From: Crotalaria pallida
Taxonomy: Eukaryota; Streptophyta; Magnoliopsida; Fabales; Fabaceae
DNA: 64,000 nt
Reading direction: 5' to 3'
Assembly: GCA_037953625.1 (NCBI GenBank)
Contig: CM075656.1
Coordinates: forward strand, 70,761,001 to 70,825,000
Part shown: positions 1-10,129 of the stretch, in pieces
Position numbering within the stretch: position 1 is the first letter of the stretch
Layout of the letters: the number at the start of each line of letters is the position of its first letter
Notes under the pieces: model-generated
What the model was told of the DNA's origin: nothing
Databases searched by the model: none
Seen by the model: only the letters and a program-made list of their open reading frames with translations
Made by a program: the position numbers and the translations under genes

Positions 1-202
1 GTTTAAAAGCCTAAAAGAACATTTCTTTTATTTTTTCTTTAATTTATTCTTTCATATATATATATATATATATAGGTGTTAAAAAAATTTTGGAGGCCCC
101 TAATTCTCTAGCCCCTGGGCTTGTGCCCCACTTGCTTATGATCAGGGTCGGCCCTCGATGCGGGGTTGGTATTGTCAAAATCCACCCTAAACCTAATCAG
201 TT
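1..202. other. Left edge, unclassified sequence with a TA microsatellite
   Basis: AT-rich sequence with a (TA)n run at about 53-74. It is followed by a GC-richer stretch (about 92-160) containing GGAGGCCCC and GGGTCGGCCCTC, which resembles the ends of some plant DNA transposons, but I see no matching second end. Homology to the Athila-like LTR begins only at about 203, so the true 5' edge of that LTR has been lost or replaced here. No gene is seen. Confidence 0.35.
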
Positions 203-673
203 GTTGTTTTAGAGCATGAATTAACTCCATTTTGCTTTAATTTTGGCTTGTTTCTTAAGTAATTTGGGTAGATAAGTTGAGTTTTTAGTTAGTTTAGGTA
301 ATTTATGATCCTGGAACGTTTTGATCTGTTTTGGGTTTGGTTTCAGGTATTTTGGAGCTTTATTTGATTAATTATGCAATGAAATGGAAAGGAGCTTTGA
401 AGGCCTTGAGATTGGAGTCAAAATGGAGAAAAAGTGAGTGCGGAGTAGTGTTCCACGCCCAGGCGTATACTAATCACGCCTAGGTGCGTGAGGGGTCAAA
501 AGTCCAAAGACAAAGGTTCGAATGACTAAAATCAATTGTGAAGAGCTGCCAACTCAGGGAGACCTGCGCCTAGGCGCAGGAGATGGTGCGCCTAGGCGCA
601 AGTGATGTTAGAAATTGGCAAATCAGACCTGGTGGCGTGCCTAGGCGTGGGTGACATGCGCCTAGGCGTGTGT
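203..673 (+). mobile_element. Athila-like 5' LTR, fragment 1
   Basis: From about TTTTAGAGCATGAATTAACT onward this matches 34610-35070, the 3' LTR of the same element. It contains several copies of a degenerate palindrome around GCGCCTAGGCGC. It stops at 673, where the chromovirus is inserted, and resumes at 16144. The last five bases, TGTGT, are the target-site duplication of that insertion. No coding potential. Confidence 0.85.
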
Positions 674-3244
674 TGTAACACCCTAAATAATAATTACCCT
701 TAATTACCCCAAAATTAGGATTTAAAATTTCTTTTAAGATGGATATGCTATTTGTCAAAATAATATTTCCTTTCATTAATAACAAAAACATCAGAGTTAA
801 TAAAGCGGAAGACTTAAATGCATCAAATACATAAAGTATAAGTTTAAATTCATTCAGTTCGGTCATTCAAAATACAATCAGTGTTTTAGCTCGGCCCAAC
901 TGGCCGAGATCCATCCACCTATCAGATTCTAAGTAACTTACTCTCCCTGTGAGGGAGAGTGATCCTGCTCGGCCGGGGACTGCATCTGCTCGGGCTCAGT
1001 ACCTGAAAAATGGTAAGGAGGTGAGCATTACACAGAACTTAAATAAGCAGTTTCTAAAATGACATACCGAACTACCAAGCCAAACGCAAGTAGTCAAATA
1101 GCATATAAATAACAAGTAGTCAAGCCCATATATTTCATGCATATATCAACATTAGCTCGGTTCACATACACACAATCTCATTTAACTCGGCTCACATCCT
1201 ACCATCTCATCTAGCTCTGCTCACATTATAAACCAGTTTGCTCATTACCTACTAACTTTACCTCGGTCCCCATTCTCAATCACTATATCCTTCCCTGACT
1301 AATTATACCTCGGTTCACATTCTCTTACCTCGGATTACCATCACTATCTTGGTCATTACTCATTATTCCATTTTCACATAGTTTACAATCTTTTACTCTT
1401 CTCAGATGCATACACCCAGTGCATGTCTTACACCATTTAGGTCGGATATTGGAGTGTCCATAACTGCGAGTACCCAGTACCCGTCTTACAGCTGCACATA
1501 CCCAGTATGCGTCTGACGCGATCAATGCACGCACCCAGTACGCGTCTTCTATGACCAGGAGCACTACCGCCGATCATTCTATGGGGTTAAGGAGAGTCCA
1601 TAACTGCGAGCACCCAGTACCCGTCTTACAGCGGCGCATCTCGGCGACTTACGCGATCAATGCACGCACCCAGTACGCGTCTGTTATGACCAGGACCACT
1701 TCCCACCGATTCCGTTCTCGGAATCCTGTGTGGATCATAACTGCGAGCACCCAGTACCCGTCTTACAGCTGCACATACCCAGTATGCGTCTGACGCGATC
1801 AAGGCACCCACCCAGTACGCGTCTTCTATGACCCGATCACACAGCCATTTCTCTTTTATTCCTCTTGTCCTTTCAACCATTATTTAGCTCGGCCTCTCTC
1901 GGTTCGACACTTGAATTTATTCCCCTTTACATTAATCTTATTATCTACTTAGCTCAGCCTCTCTCGGCTAAACCTAATAACCGGTTCCTCTTTCCATTAA
2001 CTTTGTTCAGTCTCTGCCGTATTACTCTATCCCCTACTTTCCATCTCTACCATTTTCTCATACCCATTCCCGAAGTCACTCAGCTCGGCCACAGACATGG
2101 ATCATAAATATCAAAGCTCATAAACATTTATACACAAAGTTCATAATCACTTATACAACAGCAACAACCATAAGAATAAAACACTCAACCAATCCATCAT
2201 GTAAATACCAACATATAGCATATAACGATACCCATCCCTACTTCAAACTCAAGTTTCTAATTCGTTTATTATTTCCCTTTTTTCCCTTTTTTACCATTTC
2301 CTTTCTACATTAACCTAGATCCATTCCCTAATCTAACACCCACTCTTAGTACCCTTTATGAACACCCTAGAAACCCAAACTCAAGTAGAGGTAACACTCA
2401 CTCCTTACCTCAAACCGTGAGAGATAAGAGTTGAGAGCTTGAGAATGACTTCCTTGGCCTAGACCTTGACCTTGTGAGCTTCACACCGCTCGAATCTGTG
2501 TCCTCCTTGCTGCCACCACAGCACCACCACGGTCCAGGGACGCCGGAACATGAGAGAACAGAGAGGAGGAGGGTTCCGTTTTGTGAAAAGAGAGGGAGAA
2601 GGAAAGTGTTGGGGTTTTGTTTGCTGAAGCTTTGGAGGAGGAAGAGAGAGATTCGTAGGAGGAAGAGAATGAGAAATGCAAAGTGTGATATGTGGTGTTT
2701 TGGGCCTTCTTTTATTTATTTAGGGAAAATATTTGTGTGGCCAAGATTCATTGGCTTCTTGGGGAAGCTAGAATGTGTGGACAGGATTTATTGGCTTCTT
2801 GAGGAAGCCATGAATAGTGCATTGAAAGGGACATAAAGCAATGATAGTGACATAAAGTGAAAGATAGTACCGTACGGGCGGTACGAAAACCAAAGAGTCA
2901 ACAGCTCAACATGAGCTGGCATGAAAGAGCTAGGATGTGTTGGCTCGGGTACGTCGGCTAGGATACGTTGGCTCGGTTTGTAGGAACAGCAGTAGTCTGA
3001 GCTTCGTTCTCGGATATGACAATGGGTTTTACGTTGGATACCCCCCTTTCAGCTCGGTTCATAAGCACACAATCTTATGTAGCTCGGCCGGGGTCGGGCC
3101 GAGGCCTTAATCTTACATCCTAGGTCGGCCTATGTTCATACTACCCTTCTAACCCTGTACAATTTCTAAGGCTTAATCCTATCCTTAAATAGATATTTAT
3201 ATATTAAAATCATATTATTTAATATTGATTTTCGGGATGTTACA
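674..3244 (-). repeat. 3' LTR of the chromovirus
   Basis: 2571 bp, nearly identical to 13568-16138. On the - strand it begins TGTAACATCCC and ends GGGTGTTACA. It contains a minisatellite (about 1440-1830). Short open frames inside (for example 1325-1564 and 2474-2836) recur in the other LTR and show no protein signature, so I do not call them genes. Confidence 0.95.
1440..1830. repeat. Minisatellite inside the chromovirus LTR
   Basis: About three degenerate units of roughly 140 bp. Each contains CATAACTGCGAG, then CACCCAGTACCCGTCTTACAG, then a CACCCAGTACGCGTCT variant next to GACGCGATCAA. The same array is at about 14334-14730 in the other LTR, with several substitutions concentrated in it. 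Confidence 0.8.
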
Positions 3245-3259
3245 TTCCTCTCCCACTTA
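3245..3259 (-). other. Polypurine tract of the chromovirus
   Basis: On the - strand the bases next to the 3' LTR read AAGTGGGAGAGGAA, a purine-rich plus-strand primer site directly abutting TGTAACA. Confidence 0.8.
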
Positions 3260-3280
3260 CAGAAATTTCGTCCTCGAAAT

Positions 3281-4437
3281 TTAGTCAGCATTGAACAGTT
3301 GCGGGTATGACTGCTTCATCTTCTCCTCGAGTTCCCAAGTAGCTTCCTCCACACCATTTTTATTCCATACTACCTTGACCAAGGGAATTTCCTTTCCTCT
3401 GAGTCGTCTGACTTGTCTATCTCCAACTCGGACTGGTAGGGCTTCGAAGGTCAGATTGTCTCTTAGCGGCAGTTCATCCACTGCTATCACATGCGAGGGA
3501 TCGTGAATGTATCTCCTAAGTTGCGAGACATGGAACACATCGTGGAGCTTAGACAAGTGCGGAGGTAGAGCAATTATGTACGCTACTGGTCCGACTTTTT
3601 CCAGTATCTGGTACGGTCCGACAAACCTAGGGGTCAACTTCTTCGATTTGATAGCTCGGCCAATCCCAGTAACAGGGGACACCCGAAGGAATACATGATC
3701 TCCCTCGATGAAGTTCAAGGGTTTCCTTCTCTTGTCGGCATAGCTCCTCTATCGGTCCTGAGCGGCTTTCATCCTCCCTTGTATCATTCGGATCTTCTCA
3801 GTTGTCTCCTGAACAATGTTGGGACCAATCAACAAGTTTTCACCTATCTGGAACCAGCATAGCGGCGTTCGGCATTTCCGACCATACAAGGCTTCGAAAG
3901 AAGCCATTCTGATACTTGAATGGAAGCTGTTGTTGTAGGTGAATTCGACCAACGACAATAGTGTTTCCCAGCTTTCCGACTGTTCAAGCACGCATGTTCT
4001 CAGTAAGTCCTCAAGAGTCTGAATGGTGCGCTCGGATTGTCCATCGGTTTGGGGATGGTAAGCTGTGCTAAATCTCAACTTTGTACCCATGGCTTCTTGT
4101 AGACTCTGCCAGAATCGTGACAAGAAACGAGGATCACGGTCCGACACTATGCTGCTTGGAACACCATGAAGTCGAACAATGTCCTTTATGTACAGTTGCG
4201 TCAGCTTCTCCAGGCTGTACTTCATGCTGATCGGCAGGAAATGAGCACACTTTGTAAGTCGGTCCACCACAACCCAAATGGCTTCCTGCCCTGATCTCGT
4301 CTTTGGTAGACCTGATACAAAGTCCATCGAAATGCTATCCCACTTCCATTGAGGGATCTCCAATGACTTGAGTAATCCTCCTGGTTTCTGATGCTCAATC
4401 TTGGCTTTCTGACATGTCAAGCACCGGGACACATAAT
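3281..4437 (-). pseudogene. Integrase core and chromodomain of the chromovirus, split
   Basis: The C-terminal part of pol on the - strand. The zinc-finger cysteines (CLTCQKAK) are just left of the nested insertion. The core follows with the catalytic triad: D in DFVSGLP, D in SDRDPRF and E in SERTIQ, with 35 residues between the last two. A TAG at 3749-3751 interrupts the frame. Downstream (3281-3748) come the integrase C-terminal fold and a chromodomain-like tail with WNKNGVEEATWE, which in this family directs insertion to marked chromatin. The N-terminal zinc-finger half lies beyond 10130, cut off by the copia-type element. Confidence 0.9.
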
Positions 4438-4794
4438 TGTAAGATCCATGAAGAATGTTTTGATAAATGCCAAAAGGTTTTGAACAAGCTTCACGTGTGT
4501 TGATCAAGTTCAAGCTCAACAAGCAACAACAAACATCAAGTTAAGAAGAGAGAGCCAACTCATGAAGACTTAGTTTGGTAGTTTATGTTTTATTGTTTTA
4601 TCTTTTGCCTCACAAGTCTTTTAGTTTATGAGTTTGGGTAGATTTTATTAGAGGGTAGTGAATCTCTTTTGATTGCATGATTATATCATATTTTGATTAT
4701 TCACTTTGTCTAAAATCCATAGGTGGCTTAAAGGTTTTAAAGAAAAGGTTTAGTTTTTGAGAAAACAAGTTTTTAGTGATTTTTATGCTGATTA

Positions 4795-4930
4795 CTCGAG
4801 TAACACATATTTCACTCGAGTAAAATTTATCAAGCTTGTGGCTTACTCGATTAATCATTATTTCACTCGAGTAAAATGTTTTAAGCTTTCGGCTTACTCG
4901 AGTAACACTCATTTCACTCGAGTAACTCGA
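4795..4930. repeat. Cluster of TTACTCGAGTAA palindromes in U3
   Basis: Five copies of CTCGAG in TTACTCGAGTAA or TTTCACTCGAGTAA context, plus one decayed copy (ACTCGATTAA), about 30 bp apart. They lie about 75-205 bp upstream of the TATA box. The cluster is repeated at about 8925-9060 in the 3' LTR. Position and symmetry suggest a promoter-proximal protein-binding or hairpin motif; that role is inferred. Confidence 0.75.
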
Positions 4931-5002
4931 TCAGATATGGTTTTTAAAATGCGTTTTTAACTTCTCAAAAGCTATTCTAAGTGCTCTAACTTTTGGGTAT
5001 TC

Positions 5003-5010
5003 TATATAAA
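5003..5010 (+). promoter_or_regulatory. LTR TATA box
   Basis: TATATAAA in TATTCTATATAAACC, conserved at 9133-9140 in the 3' LTR. It would set the U3/R boundary about 30 bp downstream. Confidence 0.6.
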
Positions 5011-6001
5011 CCATTTCCTAATCATTTCTATCAATTAGAATCAACTAGAATCATTTTCATACACTTTTACAAAGAATCAAAGCCACACTATTCTCTCTCA
5101 CTCTCTCAAGATCAAAGCTCCCATTTTCATATTCTTTGATCAAGAACCTTGAATCTCTCATGTTGATATTTCATAGCTTTTGAAAGAGATTCATAGGATT
5201 GTTATTTTTTTTCATTTGAGTTGTAATCATTGCAAGAGGCAAACATTCTACAACATTGGAAGCCTTGATTTTGTGAATCAAGCAAGTTTCATTGGAAGCC
5301 TTGGTGAGGCATTTCATCAAGCACTTGGAAGCCTTGTTGAAGAACAAGCATTTGGAAGTCTTGTGAGTGAAGCAAGCATTTGGAAGTCTTGTGAGTGAAG
5401 CAAGCAATTGGAAGTCTTGTTGTGAGGGTATCGGCAAGCAAGAGAAGAGGTTAGATTAGATATCAATAGGGTTACAAGGCAAGGGTGTGGTATCTTTTGT
5501 AGGCTAGCAAGAAGGAGTCTTGTGAGGCATTTACTTGTAATTTGAGAACTCTAATTCCTCATAGTGAAGAATCTCTCTTGGTTGAAGAGGGGACTGGAGT
5601 AGCTTTTAAGTGGATGAAAGTGAACCAGGATAAATCACTGTGTCGTATCTCTAAACCCTTAACTCTTTACAATTCTTGTTATTAATTGTGTTCTTGATTG
5701 AAAACCTAGAAAAAGTGATTTTTCTATATTTGATTAAATTGAATCTTTATTATGCAAAATTGATTTTGGGAAAATCATTTTCATAACTAGGTTAATCAAT
5801 AAGAATATTGGTGTTGATTGTTTCCGCTTAATCTCTGATATAATATTTGTTAATTGATTAATTTTCATTGGTTTTAATCGTTTAGATATGTTTCTTGCGA
5901 AAATCTTTCAAAGTTTCTATAACACCTATTCAACCCCCCCTTCTAGGTGTTTTCCTAGTGTATCCTAGTTGTTTCACCCACCGAATGTAGATTCTAACAA
6001 T

Positions 6002-6013
6002 TGGTATCAGAGC
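6002..6013 (+). other. Primer-binding site, initiator Met tRNA
   Basis: TGGTATCAGAGC two bases after the 5' LTR, complementary to the 3' end of plant initiator-Met tRNA, the usual primer of copia-type elements. Confidence 0.9.
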
Positions 6014-6068
6014 TCGGTCGAAATACACGAGCATAGAGCTTTTTCGTTAAGATCCTTGAGAAACTACA

Positions 6069-7850
6069 ATGGGTTCTACGAATCCTTTTGGTGGTGAAGG
6101 TGCTTCAATTAATCGCCCTCCTATGTTTGGTGGAGAGGGTTATGGTTATTGGAAAATTAGGATGAGAATCTTTATAGAAGCTATAGATGTGAAGATTTGG
6201 GAAGCCATTGAAAATGGTCCTTATATTCCCTCAAAAGATGTAGAAGGTGTGCTTACCCTAACTCCCAAAGATAAGTGGACCGATGATGATAAAAGGAAAA
6301 TTCAATATGATTTAAAAGCTAAGAATATCATCACCTCCACTCTATCTTATGATGAGTTCTTTAGAGTCTCCCAATGTAAAGATGCCAAAGATATGTGGGA
6401 CACCTTGCAAGTCACACATGAAGGCACTAGTGAAGTTAGGCGTGCTAGATTAAATTCTTTGATGCATGAATATGAATTGTTTCGTATGTTGCCTAATGAA
6501 TCTATATGTTTTATGCAAAAACGTTTTACTCATATTGTTAATCATCTCATTGCTCTTGGTAAAACTTTCTTGAATTGTGAACTTGTTAACAAAGTTTTAA
6601 GATGTCTAAGTAGGGAATGGCAACCCAAGGTTACCGCAATTGTTGAATCAAAGGACTTGGACACCATGGACTTAGCAACACTTTTCGGAAAGCTACAAGA
6701 ACATGAAATGGAGCTTGGACGTTTGCAAATGCATGAAGAATCGGATAAGTACAAAGAGAGAAAAGGAATTGCTCTTAAAGCTCAAAGGTCATATAAAAAG
6801 GAAGAGAGTTCCGATGATGATGATAATGAAGATTCCGATTCGGATATTGATGAAGAGGAGATGAAGCTTCTACTAAGAAAGTTCAATAAAATTCTAAGGA
6901 GAAAAGGAAGGTTGAACAAGGACAAAAGTAAAGAGAAGAATTCCCCACACTACAAGACAAAGACTTCAAAAGAAGGTATAGTTTGCCATGAATGTGGAAA
7001 GCCCGGTCATCTCAAGTACTCATGCTCTAAGTATCTCAAGAAGAAGGAGAAAGAAAAGAAAACTAAAAGGGCATACATAGTTTGGAATAGTGATGATGAA
7101 CAAGACATGAAAAGCCAATCAAATAGTTCTTCGGATGATGAAGATGCCGCTTGTCTCAACTTGATAGCTCTAGTACATAAAGAGGAAAGTTCAAATGATG
7201 AATCAAGTGAACAAAGCGATGAAAGCGATGTAAGTGAAACTAAATCTGAAATTTCTTCCAAATATGAAATGTTATATAATGCTTATGAAGAAATGCATAA
7301 ACAATTTAAGAAACTAGCTTTGAAAAACATTGAAAGGAAGAAGCTCATTTTGAAACATCAACAAGAGATTTTAGATCTTCAAAAACAAGTTGATGAGCTT
7401 AATCTTGAAAATGAAACTCTTGATCTTATATATGCTAGTTCTTCTTGTGATTGTGCTAGTAGATTGAATATTGTGGTTGATTGTGAGAATTGCAAGTTGC
7501 TTAAGGATGAAAATGCTATTTTGAAAAATAAGCTTGCAAGTTTCTCAAATGGTGATATTAGATTGCGCACATTGTTAAATTTTCAAAGAGAAAATTCAAA
7601 CAAGTTTGGTTTGGGTTATACTAATGCTAAGAGTAAATCTCATAGAAATGTTGTTGATTTTTCTAAAGTTGATTTTTCAAATGCACCAACATGTTTCTAT
7701 TGTGGTACTCATGGACATACTTCAAATGTGTGTTATATTAAAGTGCATGGTATACCTAAAGGAGATTTTGTTTGGATGAAAAAGGGTGAAAGTCCCTACA
7801 CTAACAAAAAAGGATCCAAAACCATTTGGATACCAAAAAGCAAAGCATGA
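6069..7850 (+). CDS. Gag polyprotein of the copia-type element, intact
   Basis: A 593-residue uninterrupted frame starting 56 bp after the PBS. The N-terminus (about residues 1-50, including YGYWKIRMRIFIEA) and the following helical region to about 220 match the copia gag (UBN2 and DUF4219-like) type. Acidic and lysine-rich linkers follow. A CCHC knuckle CHECGKPGHLKYSC is at about 306-319, then a leucine-rich coiled-coil-like stretch (about 400-490), and a second knuckle CFYCGTHGHTSNVC at about 542-555. The stop falls roughly where protease would begin in an autonomous relative. Gag would package element RNA into virus-like particles; with no pol in the element, enzymes must come in trans. 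The open frame without disablement fits a recently active element. Confidence 0.9.
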   Translation: MGSTNPFGGEGASINRPPMFGGEGYGYWKIRMRIFIEAIDVKIWEAIENGPYIPSKDVEGVLTLTPKDKWTDDDKRKIQYDLKAKNIITSTLSYDEFFRVSQCKDAKDMWDTLQVTHEGTSEVRRARLNSLMHEYELFRMLPNESICFMQKRFTHIVNHLIALGKTFLNCELVNKVLRCLSREWQPKVTAIVESKDLDTMDLATLFGKLQEHEMELGRLQMHEESDKYKERKGIALKAQRSYKKEESSDDDDNEDSDSDIDEEEMKLLLRKFNKILRRKGRLNKDKSKEKNSPHYKTKTSKEGIVCHECGKPGHLKYSCSKYLKKKEKEKKTKRAYIVWNSDDEQDMKSQSNSSSDDEDAACLNLIALVHKEESSNDESSEQSDESDVSETKSEISSKYEMLYNAYEEMHKQFKKLALKNIERKKLILKHQQEILDLQKQVDELNLENETLDLIYASSSCDCASRLNIVVDCENCKLLKDENAILKNKLASFSNGDIRLRTLLNFQRENSNKFGLGYTNAKSKSHRNVVDFSKVDFSNAPTCFYCGTHGHTSNVCYIKVHGIPKGDFVWMKKGESPYTNKKGSKTIWIPKSKA

Positions 7851-8552
7851 TTGTTTTGTAGGTATGATTGAAGAAGCAAATGAAGGTCTATACACATTTG
7901 ATACAATTGACATTATTGATCTTCTTCAATTGGTATCAAGAAGAAAATCCTACAAATTGGTAACATTCAATATTATACAATTGGTATTTGTTTAGTCAAA
8001 TTGGTATTGCTCATAGTTCTCTCAATTGGTATTATTTCTTATAATGTGATATTGTTTATACTATTGAGAAAATACTATTGTTATCAATTTCTTACAATTG
8101 TTTTACAATTGATATCATGTTATTGGTATGCAATTTGTTATAATTGATATCATTGAGTTGAATAAAAGCATGGTAACGATCTATTGATGATGCTTTGGTT
8201 GTTATATCATATTAGTATCTCTATTTTGGCTTAGATCATATATTTCAATTGGTATATATTTTTTTTTTATAATGCCAAAGGGGGAGAAATATGATGTTTT
8301 GAAAAAGGGGAGAAATATTATCATTTTGGGGAGAAATAAAATAGTATGTTTGGAGAAAGGTTTGTTTTGTTGTTTTTATGTAGGTTGAGCAAAGTTGTTG
8401 AAGATAGGGGGAGAATCAAGCTTACTCAATTTGATTTCAAATGTCAAAAGCATTAATTGAGGGGGAGCAAGAGTCTCACCAAGTGATCAAATGGTTCAAG
8501 CATCAACAACTTCAATGAACTTCAAACGATTTCAAAACATGTTTGTCATTTT
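7851..8552 (+). other. Pol-less internal region of the copia-type element
   Basis: AT-rich, with repeated CAATTGGTAT/ACAATTG-like phrases and several GGGGGAG/GGGGAGAAAT purine blocks. I see no protease, integrase or reverse transcriptase motif. A short frame at 7786-7995 resembles only a remnant. Confidence 0.7.
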
Positions 8553-8567
8553 AAAAAAGGGGGAGAT
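8553..8567 (+). other. Polypurine tract of the copia-type element
   Basis: AAAAAAGGGGGAGAT directly precedes the 3' LTR. Confidence 0.85.
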
Positions 8568-10129
8568 TGTAAGATCCATGAAGAATGTTTTGATAAATGC
8601 CAAAAGGTTTTGAACAAGCTTCAAGTGTGTTGATCAAGTTCAAGCTCAACAAGCAACAACAAACATCAAGTTAAGAAGAGAGAGCCAACTCATGAAGACT
8701 TAGTTTGGTAGTTTATGTTTTATTGTTTTATCTTTTGCCTCACAAGTCTTTTAGTTTATGAGTTTGGGTAGATTTTATTAGAGGGTAGTGAATCTCTTTT
8801 GATTGCATGATTATATCATATTTTGAGTATTCACTTTGTCTAAAATCCATAGGTGGCTTAAAGGTTTTAAAGAAAAGGTTTAGTTTTTGAGAAAACAAGT
8901 TTTTAGTGATTTTTATGCTGATTACTCGAGTAACACATATTTCACTCGAGTAAAATTTATCAAGCTTGCGGCTTACTCGATTAATCATTATTTCACTCGA
9001 GTAAAATGTTTTAAGCTTTCGGCTTACTCGAGTAACACTCATTTCACTCGAGTAAATCGATCAGATATGGTTTTTAAAATGCGTTTTTAACTTCTCAAAA
9101 GCTATTCTAAGTGCTCTAACTTTTGGGTATTCTATATAAACCTTTTCCTAATCATTTCTATCAATTAGAATCAACTAGAATCATTTTCATACACTTTTAC
9201 AAAGAATCAAAGCCACACTATTCTCTCTCACTCTCTCAAGATCAAAGCTCTCATTTTCATATTCTTTGATCAAGAACCTTGAATCTCTCATGTTGATATT
9301 TCATAGCTTTTGAAAGAGATTCATAGGATTGTTATTGTTTTTCATTTGAGTTGTAATCATTGCAAGAGGCAAACATTCTACAACATTGGAAGCCTTGATT
9401 TTGTGAATCAAGCAAGTTTCATTGGAAGCCTTGGTGAGGCATTTCATCAAGCACTTGGAAGCCTTGTTGAAGAGCAAGCATTTGGAAGTCTTGTGAGTGA
9501 AGCAAGCATTTGGAAGTCTTGTGAGTGAAGCAAGCAATTGGAAGTCTTGTTGTGAGGGTATCGGCAAGCAAGAGAAGAGGTTAGATTAGATATCAATAGG
9601 GTTACAAGGCAAGGGTGTGGTATCTTTTGTAGGCTAGCAAGAAGGAGTCTTGTGAGGCATTTACTTGTAATTTGAGAACTCTAATTCCTCATAGTGAAGA
9701 ATCTCTCTTGGTTGAAGAGGGGACTGGAGTAGCTTTCAAGTGGATGAAAGTGAACCAGGATAAATCACTGTGTCGTATCTCTAAACCCTTAACTCTTTAC
9801 AATTCTTGTTATTAATTGTGTTCTTGATTGAAAACCTAGAAAAAGTGATTTTTCTATATTTGATTAAATTGAATCTTTATTATGCAAAATTGATTTTGGG
9901 AAAATCATTTTCATAACTAGGTTAATCAATAAGAATATTGGTGTTGATTGTTTCCGCTTAATCTCTGATATAATATTTGTTAATTGATTGATTTTCATTG
10001 GTTTTAATCGTTTAGATTTGTTTCTTGCGAAAATCTTTCAAAGTTTCTATAACACCTATTCAACCCCCCCTTCTAGGTGTTTTCCTAGTGTATCCTAGTT
10101 GTTTCACCCACCGAGTGTAGATTCTAACA
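8568..10129 (+). repeat. 3' LTR of the gag-only copia-type element
   Basis: 1562 bp, the same length as the 5' LTR and about 99 percent identical by eye, including the ACTCGAGTA cluster and TATA box. Confidence 0.95.

Larger units (their letters stand above)
4438..5999 (+). repeat. 5' LTR of the gag-only copia-type element
   Basis: Begins TGTAAGATCC and ends GATTCTAACA. It contains a cluster of ACTCGAGTA palindromes at 4795-4930, a TATA box at 5003 and the direct repeat TTGGAAG(C/T)CTTG between about 5256 and 5425. Confidence 0.95.
4438..10129 (+). mobile_element. Non-autonomous copia-type LTR element with gag only (TR-GAG)
   Basis: 5692 bp, + strand, inserted in the integrase zinc-finger region of the chromovirus. 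The LTRs are 4438-5999 and 8568-10129, both 1562 bp, TG...CA, flanked by ATAAT at 4433-4437 and 10130-10134. It has a PBS, a single long gag-like frame and a polypurine tract, but no protease, integrase, RT or RNase H between 7851 and 8552. This is the known TR-GAG architecture, presumably mobilised by pol from an autonomous relative. About 12 LTR differences by hand count (about 0.8 percent) indicate a young insertion. Confidence 0.95.

Noticed and set aside
1325..2107. Several 60-85 residue frames with repeated YWV motifs
   Set aside because: Translation of the LTR minisatellite; the same frames recur in the other LTR.
2474..2836. 120-residue frame, also at 15368-15730
   Set aside because: Lies in both LTRs of the chromovirus and shows no domain.
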